Positions 1-11,000 of a DNA stretch of 64,000 nt are shown here, one piece after another. A model generated the notes under the pieces. That model saw only the letters and a list, made by a program, of their open reading frames with translations. It searched no databases and was not told where the DNA came from. Within the stretch, counting starts at the first letter, position 1; each line of letters opens with the position of its first letter. Source of the stretch: PFJX01 sp964542455 (GTDB lineage Bacteria > Pseudomonadota > Gammaproteobacteria > Burkholderiales > Thiobacillaceae); the NCBI GenBank assembly GCA_964542455.1, contig CAZIUC010000015.1, forward strand, positions 1 to 64,000, written 5' to 3'. A program made the position numbers and the translations under genes.

Positions 1-1754
1 ACACCATGGTCGGCGCCGGCAAGGCGGAAGGCGCCATCGACGCCGGCAACATGCTCAAGCCTGCCCTGGCGCGCGGCGAACTGCACTGCATCGGCGCCAC
101 CACCCTGGACGAATACCGCAAATACATCGAGAAAGATGCCGCCCTGGAACGCCGATTCCAGAAAGTGCTGGTGGACGAGCCTACGGTGGAAGCCACCATC
201 GCCATCCTGCGCGGCCTGAAAGAGAAATATGAACTGCATCACGGCGTCGACATTACCGACCCGGCCCTGGTTGCCGCCGCCGAACTCTCGCACCGTTACA
301 TCACCGACCGTTTCCTGCCGGACAAGGCCATCGACCTGATGGACGAGGCCGGCAGCCGCATCAAGATGGAAATCGACTCCAAACCGGAAGTGATGGACAA
401 ACTCGACCGCCGCGCGATCCAGCTCAAAATCGAACGCGAGGCGGTGAAGCGCGAGAAAGACGAGGCCTCGAAGAAGCGGCTGGCGTTGATCGAAGATGAA
501 ATCCGCAAGCTGGACAAGGAATACGCCGACCTGAACGAAGTCTGGAAGGCCGAGAAAGCCGTGGTCCAGGGCGGCGCCGCCGTGAAAGAGGAAATCGACC
601 ATCTGCGCGCGGAAATGGCCGACTTGCAACGCAAGGGCCAATTCGACAAGGTCGCCGAGATTCAATATGGCAAGCTACCCGCCCTGGAGGCGCGCCAGAA
701 ACAAGCGGAAGCGGGGGAGGGCAAACACGAGTTCAAGCTACTGCGCACCGAGGTCGGCGCCGAGGAAATCGCCGAAGTGGTCAGTCGCGCCACCGGCATT
801 CCCGTCTCCAAACTGGTCCAGGGCGAACGCGACAAGCTGCTGGCCATGGAAGGCCGCATCCACCAGCGCGTGGTCGGCCAAGACGAGGCCGTGCGCCTGG
901 TGTCCGACGCCATCCGCCGCTCGCGCGCCGGCTTGAGCGACCCCAATCGCCCCTACGGCAGCTTCCTGTTCCTAGGCCCGACGGGGGTGGGCAAGACCGA
1001 GTTGTGCAAGGCCCTGGCCGATTTCCTGTTCGACTCCCAGGACCACCTGATCCGCATCGACATGAGCGAGTTCATGGAGAAACACTCCGTCGCCCGCCTG
1101 ATCGGCGCGCCTCCCGGCTATGTCGGCTACGAAGAAGGCGGCTACCTGACTGAAGCCGTGCGCCGCAAACCCTATTCGGTGATCCTGTTGGATGAAGTCG
1201 AGAAGGCGCATCCGGACGTGTTCAACGTCCTCCTGCAAGTGCTTGACGACGGCCGCATGACCGACGGCCAGGGGCGTACCGTGGACTTCAAGAACACCGT
1301 CATCGTCATGACCAGCAACCTCGGCAGCCAGATGATCCAGAGCATGGCCGGCGACGACTACCAGGTGATCAAACTGGCCGTGATGGCCGAGGTGAAAAGC
1401 TACTTCCGCCCCGAGTTCATCAACCGCATCGACGAAGTCGTGGTGTTCCACGCCCTGGCCGAAGAACACATCGCCAACATCGCCCGCATCCAGTTGCAGT
1501 ATCTGGAGCAGCGCGTCGCCCAGATGGACATGAAACTGGAAGTCTCCAACGCCGCACTCATGGAGCTGGCCCGCGAAGGCTTCGACCCGCTCTACGGCGC
1601 CCGCCCGCTCAAACGCGCCATCCAGCAGCAGATCGAAAACCCGCTGGCGAAAGAAATTCTGTCCGGCCACTTCGCGCCCAAGGATGTCATCCGGGTTGAC
1701 GCGGTGGATGGGCGGATTGTGTTCGAGCACGTGATCGAGGGGGAGGCGGTGTAA
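1..1754 (+). CDS. clpB: ClpB disaggregase, C-terminal two thirds (5' end outside window)
   Basis: ATP-dependent protein disaggregase that works with DnaK in the cytosol. The visible 584 codons start inside the first AAA+ domain (HTMVGAGKAEGA), with sensor-1 (GATTLDEY) and arginine-finger (LERRFQ) segments, then the coiled-coil middle domain (ending near YADLNEVWKAEKA). The second AAA+ domain follows, with Walker A GPTGVGKT at about 975-998 and Walker B VILLDEVEKAH. The last residues differ slightly from the second copy at 12.3-13.5 kb (FEHVIEGEAV here, FEHVIEAEAV there). The gene is probably functional if its upstream half is intact, which cannot be seen. Its final 1.2 kb is the left arm of the long direct repeat that flanks the defence island. 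Confidence 0.95.
   Translation, partial: TMVGAGKAEGAIDAGNMLKPALARGELHCIGATTLDEYRKYIEKDAALERRFQKVLVDEPTVEATIAILRGLKEKYELHHGVDITDPALVAAAELSHRYITDRFLPDKAIDLMDEAGSRIKMEIDSKPEVMDKLDRRAIQLKIEREAVKREKDEASKKRLALIEDEIRKLDKEYADLNEVWKAEKAVVQGGAAVKEEIDHLRAEMADLQRKGQFDKVAEIQYGKLPALEARQKQAEAGEGKHEFKLLRTEVGAEEIAEVVSRATGIPVSKLVQGERDKLLAMEGRIHQRVVGQDEAVRLVSDAIRRSRAGLSDPNRPYGSFLFLGPTGVGKTELCKALADFLFDSQDHLIRIDMSEFMEKHSVARLIGAPPGYVGYEEGGYLTEAVRRKPYSVILLDEVEKAHPDVFNVLLQVLDDGRMTDGQGRTVDFKNTVIVMTSNLGSQMIQSMAGDDYQVIKLAVMAEVKSYFRPEFINRIDEVVVFHALAEEHIANIARIQLQYLEQRVAQMDMKLEVSNAALMELAREGFDPLYGARPLKRAIQQQIENPLAKEILSGHFAPKDVIRVDAVDGRIVFEHVIEGEAV
558..1754 (+). repeat. Left copy of 1.2-kb clpB direct repeat
   Basis: This stretch and 12310-13506 line up without any gap at a constant offset of 11,752 bases. 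I see identity from base 558 until base 1729. Four substitutions then fall in the last 25 bases (1730, 1733, 1741, 1745). The pair brackets the druE/druH/higBA island, so homologous recombination between them would remove the island and leave a single clpB 3' end. Confidence 0.95.
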
Positions 1755-1756
1755 TT

Positions 1757-1791
1757 CAAAGTCCGGCAGGCCTTCGGCTTACCGGACTTTG
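1757..1791. terminator. Hairpin between convergent clpB and druE
   Basis: A 10-bp perfect stem (CAAAGTCCGG at 1757-1766 with CCGGACTTTG at 1782-1791) encloses a second small hairpin. It overlaps the druE stop codon at 1779-1781 and sits just after the clpB stop. There is no clear T-run on either strand, so bidirectional termination is an inference from position and stem quality. Confidence 0.5.
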
Positions 1792-4700
1792 AGAAACAAC
1801 TGGGTCGGCAGCCGCGCGCCTTCTACGCGAACCGCCAGTTCCGTCAACTGCTTGCCACGTATTTCGACCTCGCCCGCATTCAAATTGAAGTTGCAGGCTT
1901 GGCGGCTGTTGGAATGTGCCGCCCGCCAATAGGAAACGCCTTGATCGAGGCGCAAGGCCAGTTTCCTGCCTGACGACCACTCCACTTCCAGAATCCGGCC
2001 GTGGCCGGTGGTCGCTCCATCCGCCAAGTGGATCGAGGCGTCGAGGCCAAGATAACGGAAGGCCGCCAGCAGCGCCTGGTCGCGAATATCCGTATGCGGC
2101 CAATCCGCCCAGATCGTGTTCCTGGCCGGGTTGTCCCCCGCAATGCGGCGGCTGGTGGTGGTTACGGCAATATCAGAGAGCGCCCATCGCCCTTGTCCGA
2201 CACTCTCTCGCAGACCACTCACCACTTCGGTCAGGAGGGCGACCGACAATGGCGTGAACAGATATCGGTCGCGGTAGATCAGCGTACTGACCTCATCGTC
2301 CTGATCAACCAGCAGGGCCTGGGTGGCGGCGTGGTGTGCGGCCAGGTGCTGCCAGAAACGCCTGCCGAAACCTTGCAGTGGTCCATCCAATTCATGGTGG
2401 ACTTCGATTTCACGATCGCCCTGTTCGATCAGGCGTGGCCGAATGGCTTCCGCCGTGAGGCTTTCGCCTGCATGGAGCGGAGGCGTGTCCTGCTCCGCTA
2501 TGACCAGGGGGCCTTCGTTACTTCCCCAGTCAGGGCCGAAGGCGAGGGCGGCTTCTTCGCCTATCGCCCAGCGCCGTGTAGGTGTAGAGAGTGTTTCGGC
2601 AAGTAGCCAGGCCTGACCACAACGTGCAGGTGCAGCCAAGGCGTGCAGGCTGACTTTCGGATGATCGGCAAGGCTGGCAAGCGAGTAACGGTCAGCGGCG
2701 TCCAAGCCTTCGAAGACGTGTCCTGGCAGCATGATTTCCACGTTGACCCCCTGTCCCGCCAGGCGATAGGCGAGTTCCCGCAAGGGGGACGGGCCGATGT
2801 CCCAGGTATCCGGCGCCCCGCCCGTATAAAACCGCAGCCCGCCAACACTTTGCCGGATGGCTACATGCCAGACGGCTTCCGCCAGGCGTCGATACTCGGC
2901 GCGTGAAGCTGCGCCGAAATACGCATAGTCATCGGGCAGGCGCAGACTCTTGATCCAGGCATCGCTCAACACGTCCAGGGCGGCATGCCGATCCAGGCTG
3001 TCCGCCGCAAAACGTTGGTCGAAGTCGAGTACGCAGTGCGGACAGGCGCTATCGCAATCCGCCGGGCAATTCAGGCGTTCCCGCGCGCGCTGGAACAGGC
3101 TGCCCAGATAGCGCTCGGCGCTCGATGCGTAGCCCGCCGCAAAGCGGTCGAAGATCAGGATGGAATGGCGAACCGCTTCGTGATTGGGCCGGGCCTCCTT
3201 GATGGCGCAGCCCAGCTCGGTCGCCTGCACTCCGATCGCTTCGGCCAGGGAATCGCGTAGGGCTACAGCCAGGGTCATGGCGGCGGTGGCGTCATACAGC
3301 CAGGCACCAGCCTCGGTCTTCAGCTGCAGTTCTAAAACATCGGTCCAGGTCTCATGGCCCAGGGTGATGCCCTGTTTGATCTTCCATTGGTCCACGCTGC
3401 CCGGACAGGTCGCCAGGCTGTCTTCCCTTGCCCTGCGCAGCTTGTAGTGGGGTTTGCTGAAACCTTCCGGCAATGCATCGTCCGTCAGCATGGGTTCCGC
3501 CCGTCCGCATTCCAGGCACAAGGCATAGCCCTTGCCGTGGATGCCGCGCGACTGGTGGAAGACATGGCCGCGCGGGGAAACGCGGAATCGTCCCAAGGCC
3601 GGGTTGTCGAGCAGGGACCAGTCGCCCTCCGCGTCGATCCAGGGCGCTTCCACCGGGACGAAGTGCTGGGTGGTGATGTCGTTGCCGGGTTCCTTGTAGA
3701 AATCCACGGCGAAGCCGGCGGGCTCAAGAAATTCCCGGATGTTCTCTCGGGCGATGCTCGTGCCGCAGGCCTCGCAATGCCGGGCAGCCTCCAGGCTGTG
3801 GCTGGAGCCGCTCGCTCCGCAATGTTTGCAACGCCAGGCATGGCGAATGTTCTGAATCTCATGCGCTTCCTGCATGTCGGCCGGGATGTGCCAGTTGAGG
3901 GTGACACCGGCGGAGCGGTAGACCAGGCCGTCCATGACCACTTCTGAGCCGGGCGCGTATTCCCGCAGCGCCGTCATGAGGTCGCGGCTGGCAAGTTCGC
4001 GGCGGCGATAGCGGTTGTCTTCGCGGCCATCCTCCTGTTGTCTGGCACGCAAGAATTGCCCTCGGGAGAGGTTGTCGAAGGGCGCGATATGGGTAGGGAA
4101 ACCATAGGCCGGCAGATAGCCGCGGGTGGCCAATTCCCGTAACAGGTATTCGCCTGACAGCCTGGCCTTATGTAGCTGCACCGCGCGGAAGGCCGGGGAA
4201 GTTTCGCCGGCGCTGCGGACTTCTTTTTCCTCGTCTTCCAGACGTTTCCATTCCAGCAGCCAGCCGGAGGCGATCTCATCCACCGCCTGCGCGGCGGTGT
4301 CGGTGAGGCGGTTCAGATCCAGATCCTCGTGGATGCTGTTGCGCAGGAGTTGGCGCAGGCCCAGGGCCAATTTCGGGTCATTTTGTTCAGAGAACCCCCG
4401 GCACCAACCCGCGTAGCGTTGTGCCAACGGGCTGTCACCCAGAAAAAACAGGCCACAGGAGAGCTTGATTTGTTGCTGTCCGCTGCCCGTCAGGGCTTCG
4501 GCGAGGAAACGCGAAAGCAGCAGGGATTGAACGTGCCGCTGGACGATGATGGGGCTGTCCAGGGAGACGCGCGGCGCGGGCAGGGCGGTATCGAATGCCC
4601 AGCGACTGTTGGCGAACACGGCCTGATCGAGGGGGTTGGATTTGCACAGCGTCATGGCCAGCGAGCGCGCTTCCCGACGCCGACCGGCCCGCCCCGCACG

Positions 4701-7700
4701 TTGCAGGTAGTTGGCTGGGTGGGGAGGCACGTTGTTCATGGCCACTTCTGAAATGCCGCCGATGTCGATGCCCATCTCCATCGTGGTGGAACAGGACAGG
4801 AGATTGATGTCGCCCTTGCGGAAGGCGGTTTCGTAGCGATCCAGGGTTTTCGAGTCCTGCTGCGCGGAGTGTTCGGCGGCGGAGAAGTAGGGAGCGAGTT
4901 CGATGACCCGGTCGTTCAACACCGGCCATACGCCCTGCTCGCGCAATACGGCGATGTCTTCATGCCGAGACAGCCACGCACGACCAAGCCGGATGCGCTC
5001 CAGGTCGTCGCTCACCCCGGCGAACGGTTCGTCATACAGGGGTAACTCGACTCGTTGGCAAAGCGCGTTGGCATCGCTTGCTTCCTGGGGCAGGTAGGGG
5101 GTGTGACCACGCAAGGTGGTATCAAGGAAACGGCGGGTGACCGGACAGACCCAGGCGTGATCCATAGGTGAGAAAGCCAGGCGATCCAGGTGCAAGACCC
5201 GGCCATCCCCGGCTTGTTGCAGCAGCCCCGCGCTGTTCAGAGCCTCCCAGGCCGCCTGTAGAACTGCATCGACCCGATCCTCGCCTTGGGGTGTGTTGAT
5301 GTCGGCCTTGAGCACATGGGAAAGCAGTCGCACCAGGGTGCTTTTCATCCCACTTCGCTTTGCGCGCGGCCAACGGCGTGCATTCCGCCCGATCTCGGCA
5401 GATTCCCTGGGCACCAACTGGCTTTGCGGGAAAGGCATCCCCAGCCAGTTGCGCCAGGACGGAGAGATCGTCAACGAGCCCCCGGCACGGACGAAGAAAT
5501 CCAGAGAGATCTTCAGGAAGTCCCGCCAGGTCGTTAGATCGAAACCCGCCACCTGAACCACGGCTGGCGGCACTTGCCGGAGAGACTCCAATGCCGGATA
5601 GCGCACCGCCACCAGGCCCATGCTTTCCAGGTTGTTGAGCCGCTTCGGTCGGCGGCCGAATTCGCGTACCAGGAACATGCGTGCCAGTTCAATGGGGCCG
5701 CTGGCCTCACCGAATGTGCCGGGGGCATGGCGACGGTAATGCGTCAACATGAGGTCGAAATCGCGGCCCTGGTTGGCCAGGTGCTGGGCCAGGTCGTTGA
5801 AAAGGATGGGAACGGGGCGGGTGAGGGCGGCCAGTTGTGTGCGAAACACCGCCAACTGCCCTTCCAGCACCAGCCTCGCCGCTTCAGGCAAACCAGGCGT
5901 CAAGGCTTGTTCAAACTGGTCAATCTGATTGCGGAGTGTTTCGGCCTGATTGCCCGCCTGTCCACGCCCATGTTGCAGCGTCAGGTGATACACCAAACCA
6001 CGCACCCGGTTGCGTTCCGCGTCCTGCTGTAACTTGGCAGCCATGCGGGCGGTGCCCTGGCGGCTGTCGTTGAAGGTCAGTAGGCGCCGGCCACGGCAGG
6101 GGTGTTCGGCGGGTTTGTCGCCGTCCGGGGCATATTCCAGCAGGGTGGGCAGGATGCTGCCGAGCAGGTAGGGCGCACCCAGCCGGCTGGCTTGGAACAA
6201 CCTGGTCTTGGTTGTTTCATGGCCGCCGCAGGCTGGGCACGGCAGGCCATCGCCAGCGTCTTCGCTAGCCAGGATGCGCAAGGTATCGGCAGAAGGTTCC
6301 GTGATCCGGCGGGATACACGGTCGATATGGAGTGGGTCTACTTGTTCCAGACTGCGATTCACGATCAGTACCTGGTACTGCCGTCCGGCCGCCGCGTGTT
6401 CAGATTCCTGCCCATCCTCTTCGGCCCGCTCTGCTTCGTCTTCCATCTCCAGTTCGAACTCGTCCAGCGCTGCCTGGGGCTGGTAGTGGCTGACCAATCC
6501 CCGGAATTCCCCAGCCAGCAGATGCACCGTGCCGCAATCGCCGCAGGCCACCACCTCATAGGCCGGGCTGCCGCAGGCACAGTGTTTGCGCGGCTCGAAA
6601 TAAACCTGGCCGAACGGCCATTGCTCGTCATCGAGGGTGGTTCCACGTTTTTCCATGCAGTCCACATCAGCGCAGGCCCAAAGACCGGACAGGGTCTGGT
6701 GAAACAGATGGGCGCGCAGGGGGAGGTAGGCAACACCATCGTCGCGCCCCCCGTCGGCCCGAGTGCCGGAGAGGAGGTCGAGCCAGCGCAGGACTTCTTG
6801 TTGTTGCTCGCGTGTAGGGCTGCATCCACTGCCGTAAAGCAGGTCGCAGACCTCGGACAACCTTGCCACCGGCGCTTTTTTTGGGTCGCCGACGAATAGG
6901 TCACGAATACGGCGGGCGGTGGCATGTTCCACCAGGGCGCTCTGGCGGTTATCCGAGCATTCGCTTGCGGACTCGATGGCGGCCAACTCCGACCTGGGCG
7001 CTTTGTTTTTCGGCTTGGTTCCGTTCAGAGCAGGTACTTGGCGTTGTCCTGCCACCAGATGCACCCGATCCAGTGAAACACCAGCCACGTCGGCCAGGAA
7101 ACGCTTCAGCTTCTGGCCAGCCTCTCCCTCGGGATCGCCGATGGTGGCTGAGGTGGCGACGAAGCGAACCTGTTCCGGGGTTACCCCGAATGCGAACAAC
7201 ACCCGTCGGATAAGCATGGCGGCTTCCGCCGCCTGGGAGCCGACATAGGTATGCGCCTCGTCCAGCACCACCCATTCCAGCTTGCCTTGGGATTGGGCCA
7301 GGATCGGGGCATCTGCGGTGCGCACCAACATGTACTCCAGCATGGTGGCGTTGGTGACCAGGATGGGTGGGGGCGAGGCGCGCAGGGTTTCCCGGTCGAG
7401 GACTTCGTTGGGGTGTGCGCGTGTTTCCCGCGCGGGCAGGTTTTCCGGGGTGTTGCCGTTGTAAAGGCAGAACCTGATGTCACCGCCAAAGGCATGGGTC
7501 CAGGCGCGCAACCTTTCACGCTGGCTGTTGATGAGGGCGTTGAGAGGGTAGAGGAAGAGTGCCCGTACCCCGGTCAACTGGCCGCGCAGTGTTGCTTGTT
7601 GGCGCACCAGTCGGTCGAGGATGGGCACCATGAAGCATTCGGTCTTGCCCGAGCCCGTACCGCTGGCCACCACCAGGGATTGCGGCGTGTCTTGGGCCAG

Positions 7701-8033
7701 GATGCGCCAGGCTTCCAGTTGATGCAGGTAGGGCCGCTGCGTTGTTGCGAAGCGGTAATCCTCTGTGGGTGGCTGATCCATCGCGCGCACCAGAGCGGGG
7801 GTGAGCAATGAATTGGCCAGTTCCGCCATGCTTGTTTCTGCCGCACGCCAGCCAAACACCGCTTCGAAGGTTGGATCGGCGAGAAAGGCTCCCGGCTCGC
7901 CATAGGGGCGGTCGAACAGTTCGGCGAGATGGCGGCGTAGCGGTACGTTGGCGAAACCCAGCCGACTGATGGCGGCCAGCTTGGCGCGTTCCGCAAGGAC
8001 GGGGAGCAATTCGGCGTAGTGGGTCAGGCCCAT
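1779..8033 (-). CDS. druE: Druantia type III-like helicase DruE (DUF1998 family)
   Basis: A protein of about 2,084 residues that resembles the giant superfamily 2 helicase DruE of Druantia anti-phage systems. Walker A is ASGTGSGKTE (about residues 124-133), the DEAH box is VVLDEAHTYVG (about 254-264), motif III is ATSATIGD, and motif VI is QRAGRAGRRR near residue 1111. The two RecA-like halves are thus separated by several hundred inserted residues. A cysteine cluster CPADCDSACPHC near residue 1656 fits the zinc-binding DUF1998/MrfA-type C-terminal part. I chose ATG 8033 over ATG 8060 because AGGA lies just upstream and this leaves a 7-base gap from druH, consistent with coupled translation. 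The DruE name rests on size, domain order and the druH neighbour; another DUF1998 defence helicase is the alternative. Confidence 0.8.
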   Translation of the reverse strand: MGLTHYAELLPVLAERAKLAAISRLGFANVPLRRHLAELFDRPYGEPGAFLADPTFEAVFGWRAAETSMAELANSLLTPALVRAMDQPPTEDYRFATTQRPYLHQLEAWRILAQDTPQSLVVASGTGSGKTECFMVPILDRLVRQQATLRGQLTGVRALFLYPLNALINSQRERLRAWTHAFGGDIRFCLYNGNTPENLPARETRAHPNEVLDRETLRASPPPILVTNATMLEYMLVRTADAPILAQSQGKLEWVVLDEAHTYVGSQAAEAAMLIRRVLFAFGVTPEQVRFVATSATIGDPEGEAGQKLKRFLADVAGVSLDRVHLVAGQRQVPALNGTKPKNKAPRSELAAIESASECSDNRQSALVEHATARRIRDLFVGDPKKAPVARLSEVCDLLYGSGCSPTREQQQEVLRWLDLLSGTRADGGRDDGVAYLPLRAHLFHQTLSGLWACADVDCMEKRGTTLDDEQWPFGQVYFEPRKHCACGSPAYEVVACGDCGTVHLLAGEFRGLVSHYQPQAALDEFELEMEDEAERAEEDGQESEHAAAGRQYQVLIVNRSLEQVDPLHIDRVSRRITEPSADTLRILASEDAGDGLPCPACGGHETTKTRLFQASRLGAPYLLGSILPTLLEYAPDGDKPAEHPCRGRRLLTFNDSRQGTARMAAKLQQDAERNRVRGLVYHLTLQHGRGQAGNQAETLRNQIDQFEQALTPGLPEAARLVLEGQLAVFRTQLAALTRPVPILFNDLAQHLANQGRDFDLMLTHYRRHAPGTFGEASGPIELARMFLVREFGRRPKRLNNLESMGLVAVRYPALESLRQVPPAVVQVAGFDLTTWRDFLKISLDFFVRAGGSLTISPSWRNWLGMPFPQSQLVPRESAEIGRNARRWPRAKRSGMKSTLVRLLSHVLKADINTPQGEDRVDAVLQAAWEALNSAGLLQQAGDGRVLHLDRLAFSPMDHAWVCPVTRRFLDTTLRGHTPYLPQEASDANALCQRVELPLYDEPFAGVSDDLERIRLGRAWLSRHEDIAVLREQGVWPVLNDRVIELAPYFSAAEHSAQQDSKTLDRYETAFRKGDINLLSCSTTMEMGIDIGGISEVAMNNVPPHPANYLQRAGRAGRRREARSLAMTLCKSNPLDQAVFANSRWAFDTALPAPRVSLDSPIIVQRHVQSLLLSRFLAEALTGSGQQQIKLSCGLFFLGDSPLAQRYAGWCRGFSEQNDPKLALGLRQLLRNSIHEDLDLNRLTDTAAQAVDEIASGWLLEWKRLEDEEKEVRSAGETSPAFRAVQLHKARLSGEYLLRELATRGYLPAYGFPTHIAPFDNLSRGQFLRARQQEDGREDNRYRRRELASRDLMTALREYAPGSEVVMDGLVYRSAGVTLNWHIPADMQEAHEIQNIRHAWRCKHCGASGSSHSLEAARHCEACGTSIARENIREFLEPAGFAVDFYKEPGNDITTQHFVPVEAPWIDAEGDWSLLDNPALGRFRVSPRGHVFHQSRGIHGKGYALCLECGRAEPMLTDDALPEGFSKPHYKLRRAREDSLATCPGSVDQWKIKQGITLGHETWTDVLELQLKTEAGAWLYDATAAMTLAVALRDSLAEAIGVQATELGCAIKEARPNHEAVRHSILIFDRFAAGYASSAERYLGSLFQRARERLNCPADCDSACPHCVLDFDQRFAADSLDRHAALDVLSDAWIKSLRLPDDYAYFGAASRAEYRRLAEAVWHVAIRQSVGGLRFYTGGAPDTWDIGPSPLRELAYRLAGQGVNVEIMLPGHVFEGLDAADRYSLASLADHPKVSLHALAAPARCGQAWLLAETLSTPTRRWAIGEEAALAFGPDWGSNEGPLVIAEQDTPPLHAGESLTAEAIRPRLIEQGDREIEVHHELDGPLQGFGRRFWQHLAAHHAATQALLVDQDDEVSTLIYRDRYLFTPLSVALLTEVVSGLRESVGQGRWALSDIAVTTTSRRIAGDNPARNTIWADWPHTDIRDQALLAAFRYLGLDASIHLADGATTGHGRILEVEWSSGRKLALRLDQGVSYWRAAHSNSRQACNFNLNAGEVEIRGKQLTELAVRVEGARLPTQLFLKVR

Positions 8034-8040
8034 GATGTCC

Positions 8041-11000
8041 TCACGGCTGCAGCAGGCCATCGGCCAGGCAGCGGGCGATGGTCAGGTTGTACGCTTCGTC
8101 GAACCAGTCGGGGTCGAAGGCGCGATGGGCGCGCAGCAAATGGATATGCGCGGGATGGGTGAACCAGTTGTCGGTCTGATGGGTAGCGGCCTGCGCTGCC
8201 AGTAGCAGGGGTAGGTTGATGGCGCCGTCCGGGTAGCCAAGTGCCTGAGGATGGAGCATCCCGGCCACACCGCTTTGGCTGCGCGCTGGGGCGAGGATCG
8301 GGTTGAACCCGCTGGGCCACTGGTCGTCGGCATGCCGCTGGCGCAGCTTCATCGAGAGACTTTCAGCACCATCGAATAGTTGTTGTGCGGACAACCGGCC
8401 TGCATAAACGAGGAGTTGGGTTTTTTGCTTCGCATCTGGCAGGAAATCGGCGCTGGCGATCCCAAGGAGGTAGGCCAGGGCGCCATGATTTGCCGACAAG
8501 TCTTGGATTCGTGTACTCAGATGAAGAGGGAACACAGTCATGCCCGCCTCCACCCCAATGCTCCCCTTGCACTGCCTAAGCAGGCATTCCATCGCCCGCC
8601 GCCAGGTGACGAAGGAAATGGTTTCCCAGGAAAAAGGCAACTCCTGCTCGAAACGGTCGAGAAAACCTTGCGGCAGACTGCCGAAACGCAAGGCCAGAGC
8701 TGCCATGCCTTGTGGGCTGCGCGCCAGTCGGCGCCACAAATCGAGGGTGGTGAGGGGTAAATGGCCGATCTGCCCCGCCAAACGCTCCAGTTCCAGCCAG
8801 CAGGATTCCAGAAAATCGGCTGCCATCGCGGCAACAACCTTGTCAAGGGCGGTTTCCCGAGCACCCGGATCGACAATGCCGATGGCCTGGGCCAGCGGGC
8901 TGTCGGTGTCCACTTCACCCGCCACCGTCCAGAGCGTGGGGCGGAAGGGCAAGGTGGCATCCGCGCCGGGATAGATCAGCCAGGCGCCAGGCTCGCGGGT
9001 GGCCGGTAAGAAATCCCACATGCCGCTGGCTACACCTTCAGAGTCACGGCAGGGCAGGGCGATGGCTTCATCTCCCGGACGCTCCAGGCGCAGGGCCAGT
9101 ACCGGCAAGGCCGCGAGGGTTTCCGGCGGGATTCCATCCAGATTGTCGAGGCCGATCTCGCCGCCGCTTTTTTCCAGCTTTGCGGCGTAACGGGCCAGAT
9201 TAATCCTGAACTGTTCTACCCCACCGATGCGGATGATGGCGGTGACCACGGCATCGGGGCTGTCCTCGGTGGAGAGCAAGTGTTGTATGTCGGCGGCATA
9301 GTCCTGCAAGCGCATTTCCAGTCCCAGCGAACCCAGCAAGCCGTGCAGGGGATATGTCCGCTTCGCGCCGGCCATGCCGAGTTCCAGTGCCATGCGTGGA
9401 TTTTGCCGGCCACCAAGTATCTGGATGCGCACCCCCACCAGGTGATGTGCGGCCAGCATCGAGCCTGAATCCAGTTCCTTTCCTGTGCCATCGAATGCCC
9501 GTGCGCCCTGGGCCGGAAATGGTAGTGCCAGCCTGGTCGATGTCTGGCGCCAGAAAACCTCGATTTCCACCCGCTCCGGGGTATGCACGTCTGCGGGTAG
9601 CGACAAGTCCAGAACCAGGGTGCCACCTTCGCTTCTCGAAGTTTGTCGGATACCGGGTGTCAACACCTGCGCGTTGGCAGCCCCCCAGTTTTCCAGGCGT
9701 ATGGCGCCAGATCGGGCATCCCGGCAATCCAGGGCCAGTTCGGCATCTTTCGGCAGTATGACCATGCGGGCGCGATGCTTGATCTCCCCATTTGCCGGAT
9801 ACCGGACGGTAACCGGGCCGATGGCCGCGACCGCGCCATTAGGGTTCCAACCAGGTTGCCCGTTCACCGGGGACGAGGCGCCTTGCGGATTGGCTCGGTA
9901 AAGCGCGGGTTGACCCTTGAATGCCATCGCTGGTTGCCGGAAGTCCAGCCAGTAACGGTGGCCATGCCATTCGTAATGCGCTTCGTCGGCTCCGGCCTGT
10001 CCCGTGCGTATCCGGTACGCAGTACCTTCACCATCGACTACCTGAATGTCATCGCAAGTGCGGAATAGCTTGCGGCCGGGGGATTCCAGATGGCCAAGCA
10101 CCGAGACGGCTTCAGGCGGTAAGGCGCGCCAGCTCGTTGGTAAAGCCAACCATATCTCGCTGGCAGCTACACCACCGCTGCCCTGGCGTAGATAGCTTCC
10201 TTCCTCTGTTGCAAAGACCCAGGGCAGTTCTGCATCCAGGGCACCACCCTTGGCGGCGGTAGCCGACCATGAACGGCCATCGGGGGCATTGAGATGGAGC
10301 AGATGCTCATGGGCGGCATATTCACCCGAGAAACCCCAGGGCTTGCGTTCCACTCGATAGGCCTCGTGTCCGGCTAGGTGGCGTAAGGCCGTGCTCTGGC
10401 GCCTATCGCCCGCGGACAGGGCAAGTTCCGCAGAGTGCGGCAGGTCAACCACCTGGAGGCCGAAGAGACTGGCGAGTTGGGATACCTGGATCGTATCGGG
10501 GAGGGCCAGGCTGGATTTCAACGTCCAACCGCCATTGCCATCGGTTACTAGCTGGCGCTCCAGAGACAGGCAGGCCGTTAGTGGCTTGTCGATGGGAATA
10601 GCGTCGCGAATGAGCTGCTCAATCAAACTTTGCGCATGAAGGTCATCCACGGGCAGGGGAAAACGATCCCGCCAGTGGGTGCCAAGTTGCCGATCCAGTT
10701 GGGCGACGGCACCCTTACTCGAAGTGAGACCGGCCTCCCCTTTCAAACACAGCACTGTCCACGCGACATCGGCCAGCAGGCTGAAAATGGCGGCCTGGCG
10801 GTAGCTCCTCGGCAACATGTCTTGCAGGCTTTCCACCCAGCCCAGCAAATCCGCCGGGGTGGCGTTGCTGGCGAGTTGCAACACCCTACCCAAGACCTGG
10901 CCGATACCGCGCCGAGCCTGCGCCAACATTGCTAGGGGTAAACCACCCTGGACCGCGATGCTGCCGAGAAACCGCAGCCCGCCGCCTTCCCGTGGTTTCA

